Assembly: GCA_949152475.1 (NCBI GenBank)
Contig: OX424564.1
Location: forward strand, 29,200,165 to 29,264,164
Length of the DNA: 64,000 nucleotides
Source of the DNA: Terebella lapidaria
Lineage: Eukaryota > Annelida > Polychaeta > Terebellida > Terebellidae
Reading direction: 5' to 3'
The number at the start of each line of letters is the position of its first letter. Positions within the stretch are counted from its first letter, which is position 1. Made by a program: the position numbers and the translations under genes. Positions 49,801-62,073 of the stretch are shown here, piece by piece. Under the pieces are notes generated by a model. It was not told where the DNA came from. It did no database searches and saw only the letters and a program-made list of their open reading frames with translations.

Positions 49801-52800
49801 GAACAGTGCATGTAAGGTCAATTAATGTTCCAAAACGAAAGTGAAACTGGGGGATTACCAGCTGATCAAATTGACCAATCATACAAGTCACTTTGTATAT
49901 ACATACATGTGACGTTATGTGCTAAACATGCAAACAGAATATTGAACAAACTCCAAATGAGCTTTATAAACATGAAATATTAAGTAAATATTTGACATAC
50001 ACATGAGTGCAAATAAGGTTTTCTGAATAAAACAAGCCAAATAATACCAGATGTACTTCAAAATTTTTGCATGACATAGGCAGCTAAAATCCAATTTGCA
50101 TTACTATCATCCAAGAAATGATATTTTACAAAGCAATAAGCAACAGTCTGATATTCAAAAGTTATTGCCACAAGCAGGTTAAGAAGCTGATTCTAGTGTT
50201 GTTATATATTTTCAGTACACTAATAAGTTTGGGTCAGTTTGCGTATCATCATAAGTTATTGCATATATAGTACAGTATAGCACATGTACGTCTTTCATAC
50301 AAAAATTCAACTATGCACAGAAGCCTACCTTTTCTAAATGGCACAAAATCGATCTGTTTTATTTGACGTCTTTTCGTTCTCAAACCTGTGCATTAATCAT
50401 ATTATATTGAGCATAGTACTCAGCGTACGTTGTTTCCAAAATAAGAACTATTTTCGAGCCTTTCAACAGATTTTGCCATCTCACTAAATGTGCTATTCTG
50501 GCTACTGAATAATATTTCACATTATACACTCTCAAGTTTCAAACTATCTGAATACATTTGAACGAAAGAACATGATACCAAGATTATAATTTTATCAAAC
50601 ATAACTAGGTACTCTCTAGATATGATTGATCAGATTTTTCTCTACTAATAATTTTCAGATTCTCTTCAAGAAAACGAAGTCTAGGAGCCCAAATTTGGCT
50701 TTTCAAATCTATCAATTTACATTAGAATGTGCTTCTAAGAACCAATTGGCTTGTAAAATCTGCCGACTGGAGTCACTGAAAACACTCATGAGACTAGTTC
50801 CAGGGATATATTAATTGGGGCACCTTGCCAGAAATGCCTTTATGGTTTCGTCAGAATTCTTTTTTTTTGCCGCCATTTTTGGTTCCGCGTGATAATTCAA
50901 GAATGCCTCAATGGATCATTTCATATTGTTGACCCATTCGGAATCATCCCCCTAGGAAATGTATGTTGGGTGGAATTTGACCTATACCAGAAATTTTTGC
51001 TTTTTGCTGTGTCAAAGATTTCTATGACAGTGGGATGTAGATTGAAATGGTCATATTTTCGACCAGTCACTCTGGACAAAATGTCTTTGGAGTATTGGGG
51101 ATGAATTTTGAGCTCAACCTAATACATTTCCTGAGTAGGCTTTTATTTTCTTCAGAAACAGTGTGACGTGACCAAAACGAATTACTTTCAGACTTATTGC
51201 ACTAGACAAACATGTCTTGGGGTATTAGTGATGAACTTTGACCTTGACCCGAATTTGCTTTGCTGAAAACAATTATTATTTTCATCGATATCTCGGAAAC
51301 AGGCATTGTAGAGCGAACCTGACTCACTCATCCCCCCCTAATGTCTCGGGGTGTCAGGGATGTACTTTGACCTTGACCAGCAGACCAACATTGTTTTTGG
51401 ACCTTTTGCCCTAAACTAACACGTCTTAGGGGTACTAGGGTTGAATCTGAGCCTGCCTCCAAACCGAACTGCCTCCAAGGCATCTTTTGGCCTAAACGTC
51501 TCTAGTTAAATAGTTTGTATCAAATTCATGAACCTTTGAAATGTCAATATTCCTTGCAAAATCTGACTATGGAAAACAAATTTGAGGACACCTTCAGTTT
51601 CACAAATGGCACACGTGTCATCTTGGCAAGGTCCATACAAATTGTAACATTGAAAAGATTTAGCTAAATGATTTAAAAAGATTTAGCTAAAAGTTCAAGT
51701 TCATACATTCACTATTTGATATTTTCAGGAGTCGAAAATATTTTCACATATTTCCCAAAGTTCAAAACATGCCATAAAAGATAACTAAACTGGAAAGAAA
51801 AAGCAATCTGACATTCAACAATACATCATTGATCTAAATGGTGATGAAAAATTTACAAACGTGGTACTAGTAAGGTGAAAAGCAGCAACTTTCAAAGAGA
51901 GACCTTGTGTTCTAAACCTAAAATGCATGACCTATGCATGCAACATACTCTGAGCCCAAAAATTATTAGATGCATTCATTTAGCCTTTTTTTTAGCCTTT
52001 TGTATAAAAAGCTAATATTAATGGACGCTAAAAAATTAATTCGTTAAACACAACACAAGGTGGCAAGATAAAATTAAATGGTCACTGACATGCCAGTACA
52101 ACCAACCATTGTCAACCAGAATCGCTAAATTTAATGGACACTAATATTTCAGGGTTTAGAGTATTTAGTCGTAATGTATTTATTTTTAACTCAAAGGAAC
52201 CTTTCATTTCTCACCTTTGCTGTCCATATGATAAAGTTTGATGCCTTCGATTGGGACAAGTTGCGGCGGGGTGCTTTTGTCCATCTGTATCATTTTCTTG
52301 GCATCAGGCGACACTGCAATAAACGTCGAAACATGTAAATATTAAACATGATTGAATTGGCAGCAAACTGAATGTTGCGACAGTCCATGATATTGTTTGT
52401 GTAAAATCAGGCTCATCTCGTAGGAATATAAAATACTTCGTTTCAAATCAAAATTATCGTGCAAACTTATCAATATGTAACTCAATTTCAACTCATTTAT
52501 TCTGTGAAGTTTGGACATAGTGATTTCACACTGATACATTCAGTAAATATAAATTGTCCGAATTCAACAACATTTTTCCCCGTGTAAATTCACTTCTGAA
52601 ACCTTTCGCACCTATAGGGAGGACCCCATACGCAGCACGCATCCTCATCGTTTCCTCTGCCATATTCGTGGAAGCCTCGCCATTTTTCCCTTCAGGAATC
52701 AGCCCGTTGTTACCTGCGTTGACTCCGGTAGCCATGATGTTACCATGGTTACTGAACGTCACTCCTGAAACATTTTAAGATGGAGGATCTTAGAAATGTT

Positions 52801-55800
52801 ATTAACTTGAACACATCCGAAACTTCATTTTTTATAAAAGTCAGTTTTATCGAGATGTGATAATACCTTTATATGCTTGGAAGTCAACAAAATCAGACAT
52901 CAGAGTCTAGATACATATTCCAGCAAGTACCAACCTGCAGCCTGTCGTCTCAAATTGGTGGTTGGCGTTTTTCCGCGCCTGTGACCACCAGCCCTCGCTT
53001 TTCGCAAGATGGCCGCGAGGTCATTCTCCATGGTTTGTCCGTGGTCCCCCTGTGGGTTACCAACGTCCCCCATGATTACCGTCTGGGTGGCACCACTCTG
53101 CCCCAGGGGACCACGTTTGACCGACACGGGAATCGTCAGCAGTTGTGTGACCGCGCTGTTAATTGAAGGTTGCGAACCGAACTTTTTCGCGTTGATGAGC
53201 TCGAACAGTTTCTGCTGGATCTTGAGGTGCGTTAGCTTCTGCGACGTCGCTTCTTGGCCGTTGACTTTCCCCATTTGTGTGTCGACCGTACTCGCTGCAA
53301 TTTGTCCGGCGATACTCGACAGTTGCTGGTCGGTTAAGACGTGCTTTCCCTGCGTGGGATCCATGTATTTGTCTGCCCAAGCGCCTGTTGGTTGGGATCT
53401 ATTCGTTCGCTCGATGGACTTTCGAATGGTCTCGACGAGAACTGCGTCAGGGGTGACATTACCTGCACCAGCAGCCGGAGGAGGAAGGTTTCCGTTATGT
53501 TGAGCCATAGCAAGGGGCACGCTGATGTTTCGCCCGAGGAGTGAGTGCTGTTGAACCATGTGTTGCAACCAAGTGGGGGCATTTGCGGGTAGCAGGAGCG
53601 GGGGTCGAAGCATCGACGGTTTACGCAACAGTGACGGGATCAAGTCTGATGTCTTCACGCCGCCTGCAGAAAAATCATACTTTTCTTTATATCATATTTA
53701 TTTTATGGTTTTCATGTGGGCTTATAATTGCCATTTCATCCTTGGGTCTCCAATCAAAGAGTTCAATTATGCAAAATGTGAGATCTTTCAGTTCGCAGAA
53801 ACTCCCGGTCTTAATCATGTTAATGGAGTGTCTTATCATGGCATTTGATGTATCACACATTCAACATGTTTAAAGTTTTAGTTTCATTCTACATGTACAT
53901 TGAAAAGTTATTCAGTTTTTGATCTCGAATAAACAATAGAAGTTTCCAGACACAAGAGATTTCTCACCTTGCGGAAGAGACGGTATCATGTCTACTGATT
54001 TGTATTTTGGTTCTGAAAATAATAAACAAACACAGTGAAACTTATCAAATTCATCTTTCCCCCAATGAAGCCAGACAAAAAAAAGCTCCATGAGTTTTCA
54101 TCCATGAGCCACTCACCGTCATCGTTTGGACCTCGCATTTCCACCTTGCTGTCGAGCGCTTTCGCGTCGGTCGTTGCCGCAGGGTCTTTCCCCCTATTCG
54201 TAAACGCGAGCAGCAACTTTGCGGCGTCCAGTTCGGCCCTACTCTGGATTCCGAGGGCCTTTCTCTTTGCCATGATCTCATCGTCGTCAACATCGGCCCC
54301 TTTGCCATTGTAGCGCTGTGGTTGAGACTTGCGCTTGCGTTTTCGTGGGGTGTTCGGAGTCCAGGTATGTGCGGCGGTTGAGCAGTCCCTGTTTTTCTCG
54401 TCGATCGGACGCGATTCGCCGTCCATCGTAGGCTTTGGTTCTTCATCGTCACTGCTTGAGTACTCATCCGACGAGTTGGCATCATCTACAGAGAATAAGG
54501 TGTTTTAATTCGTACAAGGTATGAAATCAGCGAAAAAAACCTTCGTGATGAAATAAATTGGCATTGAAAGGCCTGAGTCAAATCATTGAATCTGATTCAG
54601 GCTACATGGGAATGCATGAGATGCGAAGTACAAAATTTTCTCTTTCGAAACTGAACAATGAATATTGTACCACAGGCAAGTTCTTCAAAACACACATTGC
54701 ATGTACATGTAGAACAAATATTCATGTAATCATTCTTTTTAGTGGTCTATGACTGCACACATAGACCTACAATTAATCGTGGTAATATTTTTTTGTAATT
54801 CTGTTGATACTCACTGTGTTTTTCCGGCTTCTGAACCATCGGAGAAACTGTGCAAACTCTCGCTCCCTAGACGAAAAAGAAAATTTGTATAATGTACTTT
54901 CACTTTGAGTACTAGTTCAATTGCAGTTTCGATTCGAGCATGATGGTACTGATATTTTTACAGCTGTAGCGACTAGCGAGACCCTATTCATACGTGAACC
55001 ATGCATCCAGTCTAGAAGATATGCTCTGAATGATGTAGAATTCTTTTTGTTTATGTTCACTGGGAGTTTTAATTTGTATTTTTATCTCAGTCTATGTCAT
55101 TAAACAGTTACTAATACTACTCTGCACAGTATACATCATGAATTGCATTATCATAACTAATAACTATTTGTCCACTCATAAATCTACTGTGGTCATTAAC
55201 GATAATTATATTCACTTTTCAGCATGGTTGGTACTACTTATTTGCAAGTTACAATACATTAAAGTGTATGAAGACAGCCTCATTCAACGATAATTATATT
55301 TTTTAGTTTTATACTTACGTTGGACAACGTCACTGGCATGGGAATAGTCCAGGTGTCTGAAAATATTCAGAAAGAATATAATTAAATATCCATATTATTC
55401 ATCAATTCCAATCAGCGGCAATCGTACTTGTACATTCGAAAGCGAACACACAAAATGATCATATGTTTAGATTATAAATAAACCGTACTGAAGACCAGAT
55501 ACAACACAGCTCTTTAACTCAACGCAATTGACGGTACACCGTACATGCAATAATGAAAGTAAAACAATCCAACAGCGAGCTATGCAGGGACTCGTGGGTA
55601 ATTCCCCGCAAGTTTTACTTTTCCACGACACTCTACGCTGGTGGTTACACACAGTACATAGATCTACTGGGTCCTTGGGCTTGACAGTTCAAACGAGACG
55701 AACAGGAACTTTAGTCATCTGATCATTCGTAATATGGTCATCGAATGTATTGAAATATGCTATACAATATATAAAGGTTTCACGTTTTGACAGGATGTGT

Positions 55801-58800
55801 ATAAAAATAATCCTCTTGCATTTTTTGTGGTTTTTCAGTCAAGTATTCTGGCTTGTAGTCCTAACCAAAAATAACTACTGTACATAGCTATACATATATC
55901 TACATCTGGGAAGTCATCGTTCGATATTCCTAGAATTTTAAATTGCCATTACCATCCCTACTATAATAGCAGTTGAGAACACTATTAAGTTATTGAAGTA
56001 TACATGTAATTTGTCAGCGTGGGTTCGAAATGACAGGCAAGTCATGTGAATATTAGAATATATATTATTTAGTAGAATATTAGAACCTTTTTGTGAAGAA
56101 ACACGAGGCAGATTTATCAAAGAACATTACAATGACATTGTGATAATGTTTCACGTGTATGAACATGATGAAATTTGATTTCTAATAGAAGGTTGTGACC
56201 GTGAATTTTCCGCAACAAAATTGTTCGCTTAATCGAAACTTTTTTATTATTGACACCAAACAACCCTGTCTTTTGTAACTAATGCAATGCTTCTCGAGAA
56301 AATATCTAGAAAATTTATGATCTTGATTTCCAACGGCATCTGCGCATTCTTCAATGAGGAAAAGCCATGGCAAAAATCATTTTGACACTAATGACTGATA
56401 AAGACATAAGTCATGCTCGTTTCAAATCAGTTTTTTATCTGTGCTCAAAACCTAGTTACACTTAACTTAGGCATGTTAGGCCAGAAAAAGTACAACACAG
56501 TACAGTATACTATATGTATGTCAGCCGATTGTGTGCTCTATATCATACGATAGTTCGAGGTGATGAACAAAGTTCAAGGATCATTTATTCCGGACTTTCC
56601 GTTGTGATTTGCATCGAGCAAAACCGAGCAACTAATCTTGCAGCCAAAGGCATGGCAACTTATATACTTGGACCCTAACTCATTCACGGTCGCAATCTAG
56701 TGAAAAGTAACTCCACATTTACCAGGTTTACCGCTTTCAGGGCGTAAGCTACAGTGGGACAGCTAAGTGAGCGATTTTGCGGTGATAGAGTGTTCTTCAG
56801 TCACCATCGGATAATTCTGCTCGACTGTTTGCAGTTCATCAAGATATTTATGTACATTTCGATATCCGCCACTAGATTACAAGTGTTGATATGATAAGTG
56901 TAACTATCAGTGGTCAAAAATACGAGGAATATACCGTTTTTGTATGTGCATCAATACCATGCATGTATATTATTGTTTGAAGTATAGTTACAATAATATA
57001 ATGCAAAGGTCAAAATCTGAATGTAAATCTTTCCGCTTTTTCACCTGCCCCAGACAAAGAGATAATGACTGAAATATACATCGGAATGAAAACCACAAAA
57101 GTCAACTTTATCGAATATATTCACAGTTAATTCGTTGAAAAAAATTTCAACAAATAGAAACTGGCATACTTGAGCGGAAAAAAGCCAGCACTTTCACTTC
57201 TACTGTCCTTGAAAAGTACATAAACAACTTCATATCGATTACATACATCTAGGCATTTATTATCTATATGTAACAGAGCTATTTACATGATTTAGGTGAA
57301 GGATCCTGCTTTAATAGTAGTACAGAGTAAATCATCGATAAATGTTTTGAAACATGATATATACATGTACCAGTCCAGCATTTATCAACATGATCAAGAA
57401 TTACTGTAGACATCAAACAATATTGGCATCCTGTTCAGCAGACCAAGGACAATTATTTGTTATTGTAACAAAATGAGGCAAGTTTGGCATGTATTTTTGA
57501 TAAAAAAGTACCCGTAAATGCAAACAAATAGCTCCGTTATCATTTATCTTCACTGCATGTACATCTGAATGTCAATGTGCGCAAAAAAAGTTTCAGCCTT
57601 TGCTCACGTTGAGCGAAACATAAAATTTGGCAAAGTGAAACTCGTTTTTGACCCTTACTAAAGTCTGCACCTGTACTCCATGATGCAACAATTTTACACT
57701 TCTATTTATATTTTTTGTTATACATGTATATGTATGCAGAGAGAGAGAGAGAGAGAGAAAAATTCTTGTCATCATTCATGACGCAAATATTGTGCCGACA
57801 ATTTGAATTGGCATTATACTCTGATTTTTCTAACTCGTTTACACAGTTTTTCGCTGATATTTTTGCGATGCTAAATGCTATCGTTCTATAACTTGACATA
57901 CTTCACCTGGGAGTCAAACGGCAATCATTTACCGAATTTCAGATTTCTATCACGAAAATTGAAAAAGTTGGCAATCTACCCCAATGTTAAATGTAGCTCT
58001 GTCATTTGATTTCTGGGTCCGCACACAATTTCGTGCATTTGCTCGATTTTGTAGTAGTGTAATCTTTCAAAATCAACATGTTTGTGTAGAATACACCCCA
58101 ATGTGTCATCTGGTCTAAAATTACAACAATACTTCGAATCCTGGTGGATGTAAACAGGATCAAATCCTCAAATAAGCTCAGATTCTCGAGATCCCGTTTT
58201 TGGGTGAAATTTAACATTGGGGTAGATTGCCAACTTCTTCCATTATTGTGATAGAAGTCTGAAATTTGGTAGAAAATTGCCGTTTGTCTCCGAGGTGAAG
58301 TATGCCAAGTTATAAAACGATACCATTTAACATCGCAAAGATATCGTCAGAAACCGGTGTAAACAAGTTAGAAAAATCAGAGTATAGGCCATACTAGAAG
58401 TTTTCGGCTTTTTTAAAACATTTTTTTAAAAATAAATATATACTATTTGTCATATACCTCGTTAACTCTTAGAGGGCTTCATGGTTACAAGTAGAGGAAT
58501 GTGAAGACGAGATTCAATTGGTTTATAACGCTACTTCTCATGCTACACAATTGTACTTTCATTATGATTATTCAAAAACTGGTCAGGACAGACTATGGGC
58601 TACGCCATCATTCGGGACGACAACCCACTTTTCGAGTTTTCAAATAGCTGTCATCCAGTTTCCGTTCGTACATGTACATAATGCATATAGGCGGCTAAAC
58701 TCGTTCTAGACGTGACGAAATATTGGCGAGAAAAAAAAACAAAAAGCCGCAATAGCCTAACAACCACCCACTCTGCTTTGGAGAGTTCATTGCACTTCAG

Positions 58801-61800
58801 CAAAACATTTTTTTCTGCACTCGAGGGACACGTGAGCGTGTGTCTGCCAGTGCACTTGGTTTCGTTTCATCAGAATCGACTCTTTCAGTCACGGTACTTA
58901 GTTGAAGCACGATCAATTCGTGGTGAGGTGTGGCGACAAAAATATCGTGTGTGGTTGGGAGGGATCGGCGCGATTGACTCATGTGACGCAAGAGATGTTT
59001 AATTGAGATTGCGATACAGTGTATAACAGGATTTTTGCCGGTTTTTCAGACGGGTTTTTTTTACTGGGCCAATATTCATCGTCACAAGTTGCCGAGCCAT
59101 TTATAAAACTTCATGGAATTTATAAAATGGCAAATATCACATACATCTATACAAGTTTTGAAATAATTTTTTTTTTCAATTTTTTGCAAGAGAACCCCTT
59201 TAATATCAGTCTACATTATATTTCTTATATATTCATATACCGTAAAGTACCTAATAGACGCGCAGTGCGCGAGTGGGAGGGCTGGGGTGCGCGTCTAATA
59301 ACTCACGAAATATCATACATTGAGGCGCTCCTCTTGAGAAATGCTAAATTCGCGAATTTACGGTTGCACGCACATGGCTTTGTTTACAAGGAAGTTTCCT
59401 TGGCCAGTGTGCGCATGCGCATTTGAGGCTTCCGGCAATGGCGTCTCCTGACAATGGTGCGAAAAACAAACACAAATTCATTCATTCGTGTCTTCCATGT
59501 GTATGAAAATAACTGGTCTCCTGAAAAGACGAGAAACTTGTTTGTGATGCAGAAGTGGACAACAAACACGATCGATTTGCCGTCGCCGTTGTGAAAAACC
59601 AGTCCGTAGTGGGACACATTCTCAGGGAAAACAGTCGGGTGTCTCACTTCTTTTTGAAGAGGGGTGGGCAGATTATTGCAACAGTGGTCGGACATCAACT
59701 AGATCGCGGTCTGTCATTGGGAGCCAGCCTGTCCAGTATGACAATAGGCTCATATCCATGCACCATGCACCTCACCCCCCCCCCCCCCCCCCCCCCCTCA
59801 AAGCTTGGTTTACTAGTGTGTGTACATGGGTTAAACAATGAAGTTTCATCCGATTCTCCAATTTTCACGCGTGCTTCTAGGTATAGATATTTTCCCACGC
59901 ACTCACCCAATCTTCAAAAAGGGGGGTGCCTTTCTATTAGGTAACGTGCTTCTATTAGGTACTTTACGGTATCTAGTATCTAACTGCAAAAGATAAGCCA
60001 TGGAAAACACACCATGTTTTGATGTGAAGCAGTAGACTTTGTAGGGTTCCGCACACTTCAAGCTGTGTAGTGACTTCATTTCTTCGATGTCCGGAGCTTT
60101 GTTGAAGGCACAGCGGAGCCTCGTTTTCATAGCTACGAAGTCCGGCTTGTCCCCTTCTCGATATTTCCCAGTGTGCTTTGCCCACTCCTGAAAACAACGA
60201 ACGATGCGGTTTGCTTCAGGCTTTGAAGACAAAATTATATACCTATGTTCACTCTATGCATAGCAACTTTTAAACTCATCTGTATTGAACAAATTATGGT
60301 CTATAAATAATACCGGTAAAAGATCAAAACACCACGAAAAATTATCACAATTTTGCAACAGCCATGGACAGGAACAATTTAGAATATATGTTGATATTTC
60401 CTGATTTTCCCACCTCATCTAGACATAATGCAATATTTATTTGACAATACTTGTGAACTGAACTTGGAATCAATGCCCTTGAAATACCCTACGTGGTGAA
60501 CAATTTATCAAGAGCATTTAAGAAATTTCTTGTTGCTCTTGAGAATCGTTCTATTTTGCAGACTAGCTTTTCTGAGAACCTACTTCTTTTTCAGGGGAAT
60601 CTGTGCTTTCTACATGTTCTAAAGGTCACAGCAGAAAAGAAAAGAAAGTTTCAAATTTTCTTCAAACCCACGTTTTGCCAAAAGTATGCATGCAAAATAT
60701 TTTTCATGAGCCATAGGTCTCTTATTTTTAACCTGCTCAACACATTACTGCATAAATGAACAAGTCAGAGGGTTTGAACGTATGCTTTATCGTGTAAAAA
60801 ACCCAAGGAAAGATATCGAAAACTCAAGAATAGATGCAAAGTACATGTACACTTGATCTACAGATAGACTACATGCAGGTGAAAATGTCGATCTTATCTG
60901 GAAAACTTTCGCAAATACCCTTGGTAAATCCCAAAACAAGCACTCGTAAAGTTTGCTAAATCAAGAGCTGATTCACCAGATATGACAGTGTATTTTACGT
61001 CCGCCAATTACAAAGTGTAGCTCGTGTGTTGTATGTTTGAATAAGTCGGCAGTGTGCACAAGGTGTGATCGATAGTTCCGAGAGGCTTTCATTGCATTGC
61101 AAAGCGTCGAGTACTTATCCTTGACCTAATGACCTACATTTGCAACTAGAAAATGCCCCATGAAACTTTGTTGGTATATAGCGTATAGTTAGACGACCTT
61201 ACATGTACACAATGTACCGGCAAAAACGAAAACGTTTGTCGTCAAAACCCACAAATCTATGTCATGTTGACTTTACAAGAGTTCACAAGTGACTTCACTA
61301 GGCAACAACTATTTTGATTTGAAAACATTGTCAGCATTTTTCCACGCCAAAAAAAAATTACCCAATAAAATGCGGCTAATTACTCAGATACCGTATTAGT
61401 CCTAGTAGTGGCACGTGCCCTAATAGTAGAGCGCCCCCCTCTTTTGCACAAAAATGTTTGATTTTTGTAACCTGATAATTCACTTCATATGTTTCCAATA
61501 AACACACTTATGTTATTTGAATCATAATAAAGGGAAATAAAGGCTATAGGTATACTATTCAGTGATTTTCTTAAATTTGACCTCAAGTTTGATCTCATTT
61601 ATACGCGCGCTACTGCAGGAGGTCTTGCTTAGGCTCGCCGTGCTACTATTAGGACCAATACGGTATGTAATGTTTTAAGAAAGGAAACCGTGCTGAATAG
61701 AAAGTTTAGCAAAACGAATATGAAATTTATCAAATAATTTTTTTATCTTCCAGTTTAGATTATCGAAAAAAAGTGCAAAAAAACCCCCTACCATAAAAAC

Positions 61801-62073
61801 TTTGATGTGTTCCATGTCCCAATCCTTCTTGGAGCGGTGTTTCCAAGGGATTTTGAAGACCGTTCGCTCGGAATCGAGCCACTCCAAGCCTCGGACAGCG
61901 CCGGTGTCGAGCATGGACTCAAGCCAAGGGCGTAGCCGGAGTCTATGCTCGGCACCCGAGGTGGGTGAGTCTCCCGGATCGAGGCAGGGCGTCGGCTCAC
62001 CGATGATGAGGGGTGAGTCGGCAGGGTCGCCATGGATACCACCGGTAGCGGCGCTGACGGCTGCTGCCGCCAT
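43577..62073 (-). CDS. IRF-B: long IRF-like transcription factor with a multi-exon DLT/DLS tail
   Basis: Exons: 62082-61792 (ATG at 62073), 60187-60013, 55356-55319, 54866-54815, 54485-54117, 54012-53968, 53663-52935, 52764-52612, 52313-52215, 48704-48627, 47775-47686, 47311-47252, 46527-46426, 46164-45943, 45006-44899 and 43806-43577. All borders are GT-AG with matching phases; the model gives 943 aa. The DBD (RPWLES, LEWLDS, IPWKH, EWAKHTG, MKTRLRC) is clear. Then come an acidic Ser run, a basic NLS (PRKRKRK), a 243-residue exon with no known domain, and small exons with LDLRVTP, ALDLTVYN, ALDLTLKRK, IWDLSKD and EDLTAE. Several resemble CtBP-type PxDLS motifs, so a repressor role is possible. 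No IAD was found. Exons could be missing in the 52.2-48.7 and 60.0-55.4 kb gaps. Confidence 0.75.
47663..47683 (-). promoter_or_regulatory. kappaB site beside an IRF half-site at an exon border
   Basis: GGGAATTCCC at 47663-47672 is followed by GTGTTTCACTG (complement contains GTGAAAC), lying a few bases inside the intron after the exon 47775-47686. Possible regulatory site, possible chance. Confidence 0.35.
49625..49859 (+). promoter_or_regulatory. kappaB, ISRE and kappaB-like cluster in an IRF-B intron
   Basis: GGGAATTCCC (49625-49634) is a palindromic kappaB site. GAAAGTGAAACT (49837-49848) is an exact ISRE, followed one base later by GGGGATTACC (49850-49859), one mismatch from the kappaB consensus. 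The ISRE-to-kappaB order matches the 40231 composite read on its - strand. It lies in the 3.5-kb intron between the exons at 52215 and 48704. Confidence 0.7.
50818..51480 (-). repeat. Degraded third copy of the 147-bp element
   Basis: The end phrase CCAGAAATGCCTTTATGG (as at 16009) is followed by a shortened link and about three decayed units with AAACATGTCTTGGGG, GAACTTTGACCTTGACC and CGATATCTCGGAAAC. It lies in the IRF-B intron between exons at 52215 and 48704. Confidence 0.75.
52935..53663 (-). CDS. IRF-B largest tail exon
   Basis: Encodes 242 full codons, symmetric phase 1. It opens GVKTSDLIPSLL, echoing DMIPSLPQ in the 45-nt exon before it. It is rich in Gln, Ala and Asn, has a predicted-helical middle (LSSIAGQIAAST, LKIQQKLFELINAKK) and a basic end (RKARAGGHRRGK). 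No family is recognised. Confidence 0.85.
54117..54485 (-). CDS. IRF-B acidic/NLS exon
   Basis: Begins with an acidic, Ser-rich run (SSDEYSSSDDEE), then TPNTPRKRKRKSQPQRY, a likely nuclear localisation signal, then a helical AELDAAKLLLAF segment. Phase 1 on both sides, 369 nt. It follows 54866-54815 in phase. Confidence 0.85.
57631..57642 (+). promoter_or_regulatory. Near-perfect ISRE
   Basis: CAAAGTGAAACT matches the ISRE at 11 of 12 positions. It lies in the IRF-B intron between the DBD and the exon at 55356. Confidence 0.4.
57738..57761. repeat. (GA)n microsatellite
   Basis: About eleven GA dinucleotides. Confidence 0.9.
57814..58384. mobile_element. Second foldback element
   Basis: Arms of about 176 bp (57814-57990 and 58209-58384) around a 218-bp spacer, with TATACTCTGATTTTTC at the outer edge and its complement at the other end. 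The inner arms share ACATTGGGGTAGATTGCCAA and ATAGAAGTCTGAAATTTGG with the 13238-13806 element; the outer arms differ. A TA target duplication is possible. Confidence 0.85.
59240..59969. mobile_element. 730-bp TIR element flanked by TA
   Basis: CCGTAAAGTACCTAATAGA at 59240-59258 is exactly complementary to 59951-59969, with TA on both sides (59238-59239 and 59970-59971). It sits 43 bp past the donor of the second IRF-B DBD exon. It carries a HIRAN-like fossil frame and a long C-run at about 59777-59798. Confidence 0.85.
59438..59740 (+). pseudogene. HIRAN-like domain remnant inside the TIR element
   Basis: Starting at MASPDNGA, two frames together show VYENNWSP, then VDNKHDRFAVAVVK, VVGHILRENSRV, FFLKRGGQI and VTG-like VVGHQLDRGLSLG. 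This order matches HIRAN-like domains found in many proteins of invertebrates and often near transposons. At least one frame shift lies between the first and second motifs, so it is broken. HIRAN domains bind DNA ends in other proteins; no function is implied here. Confidence 0.55.
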
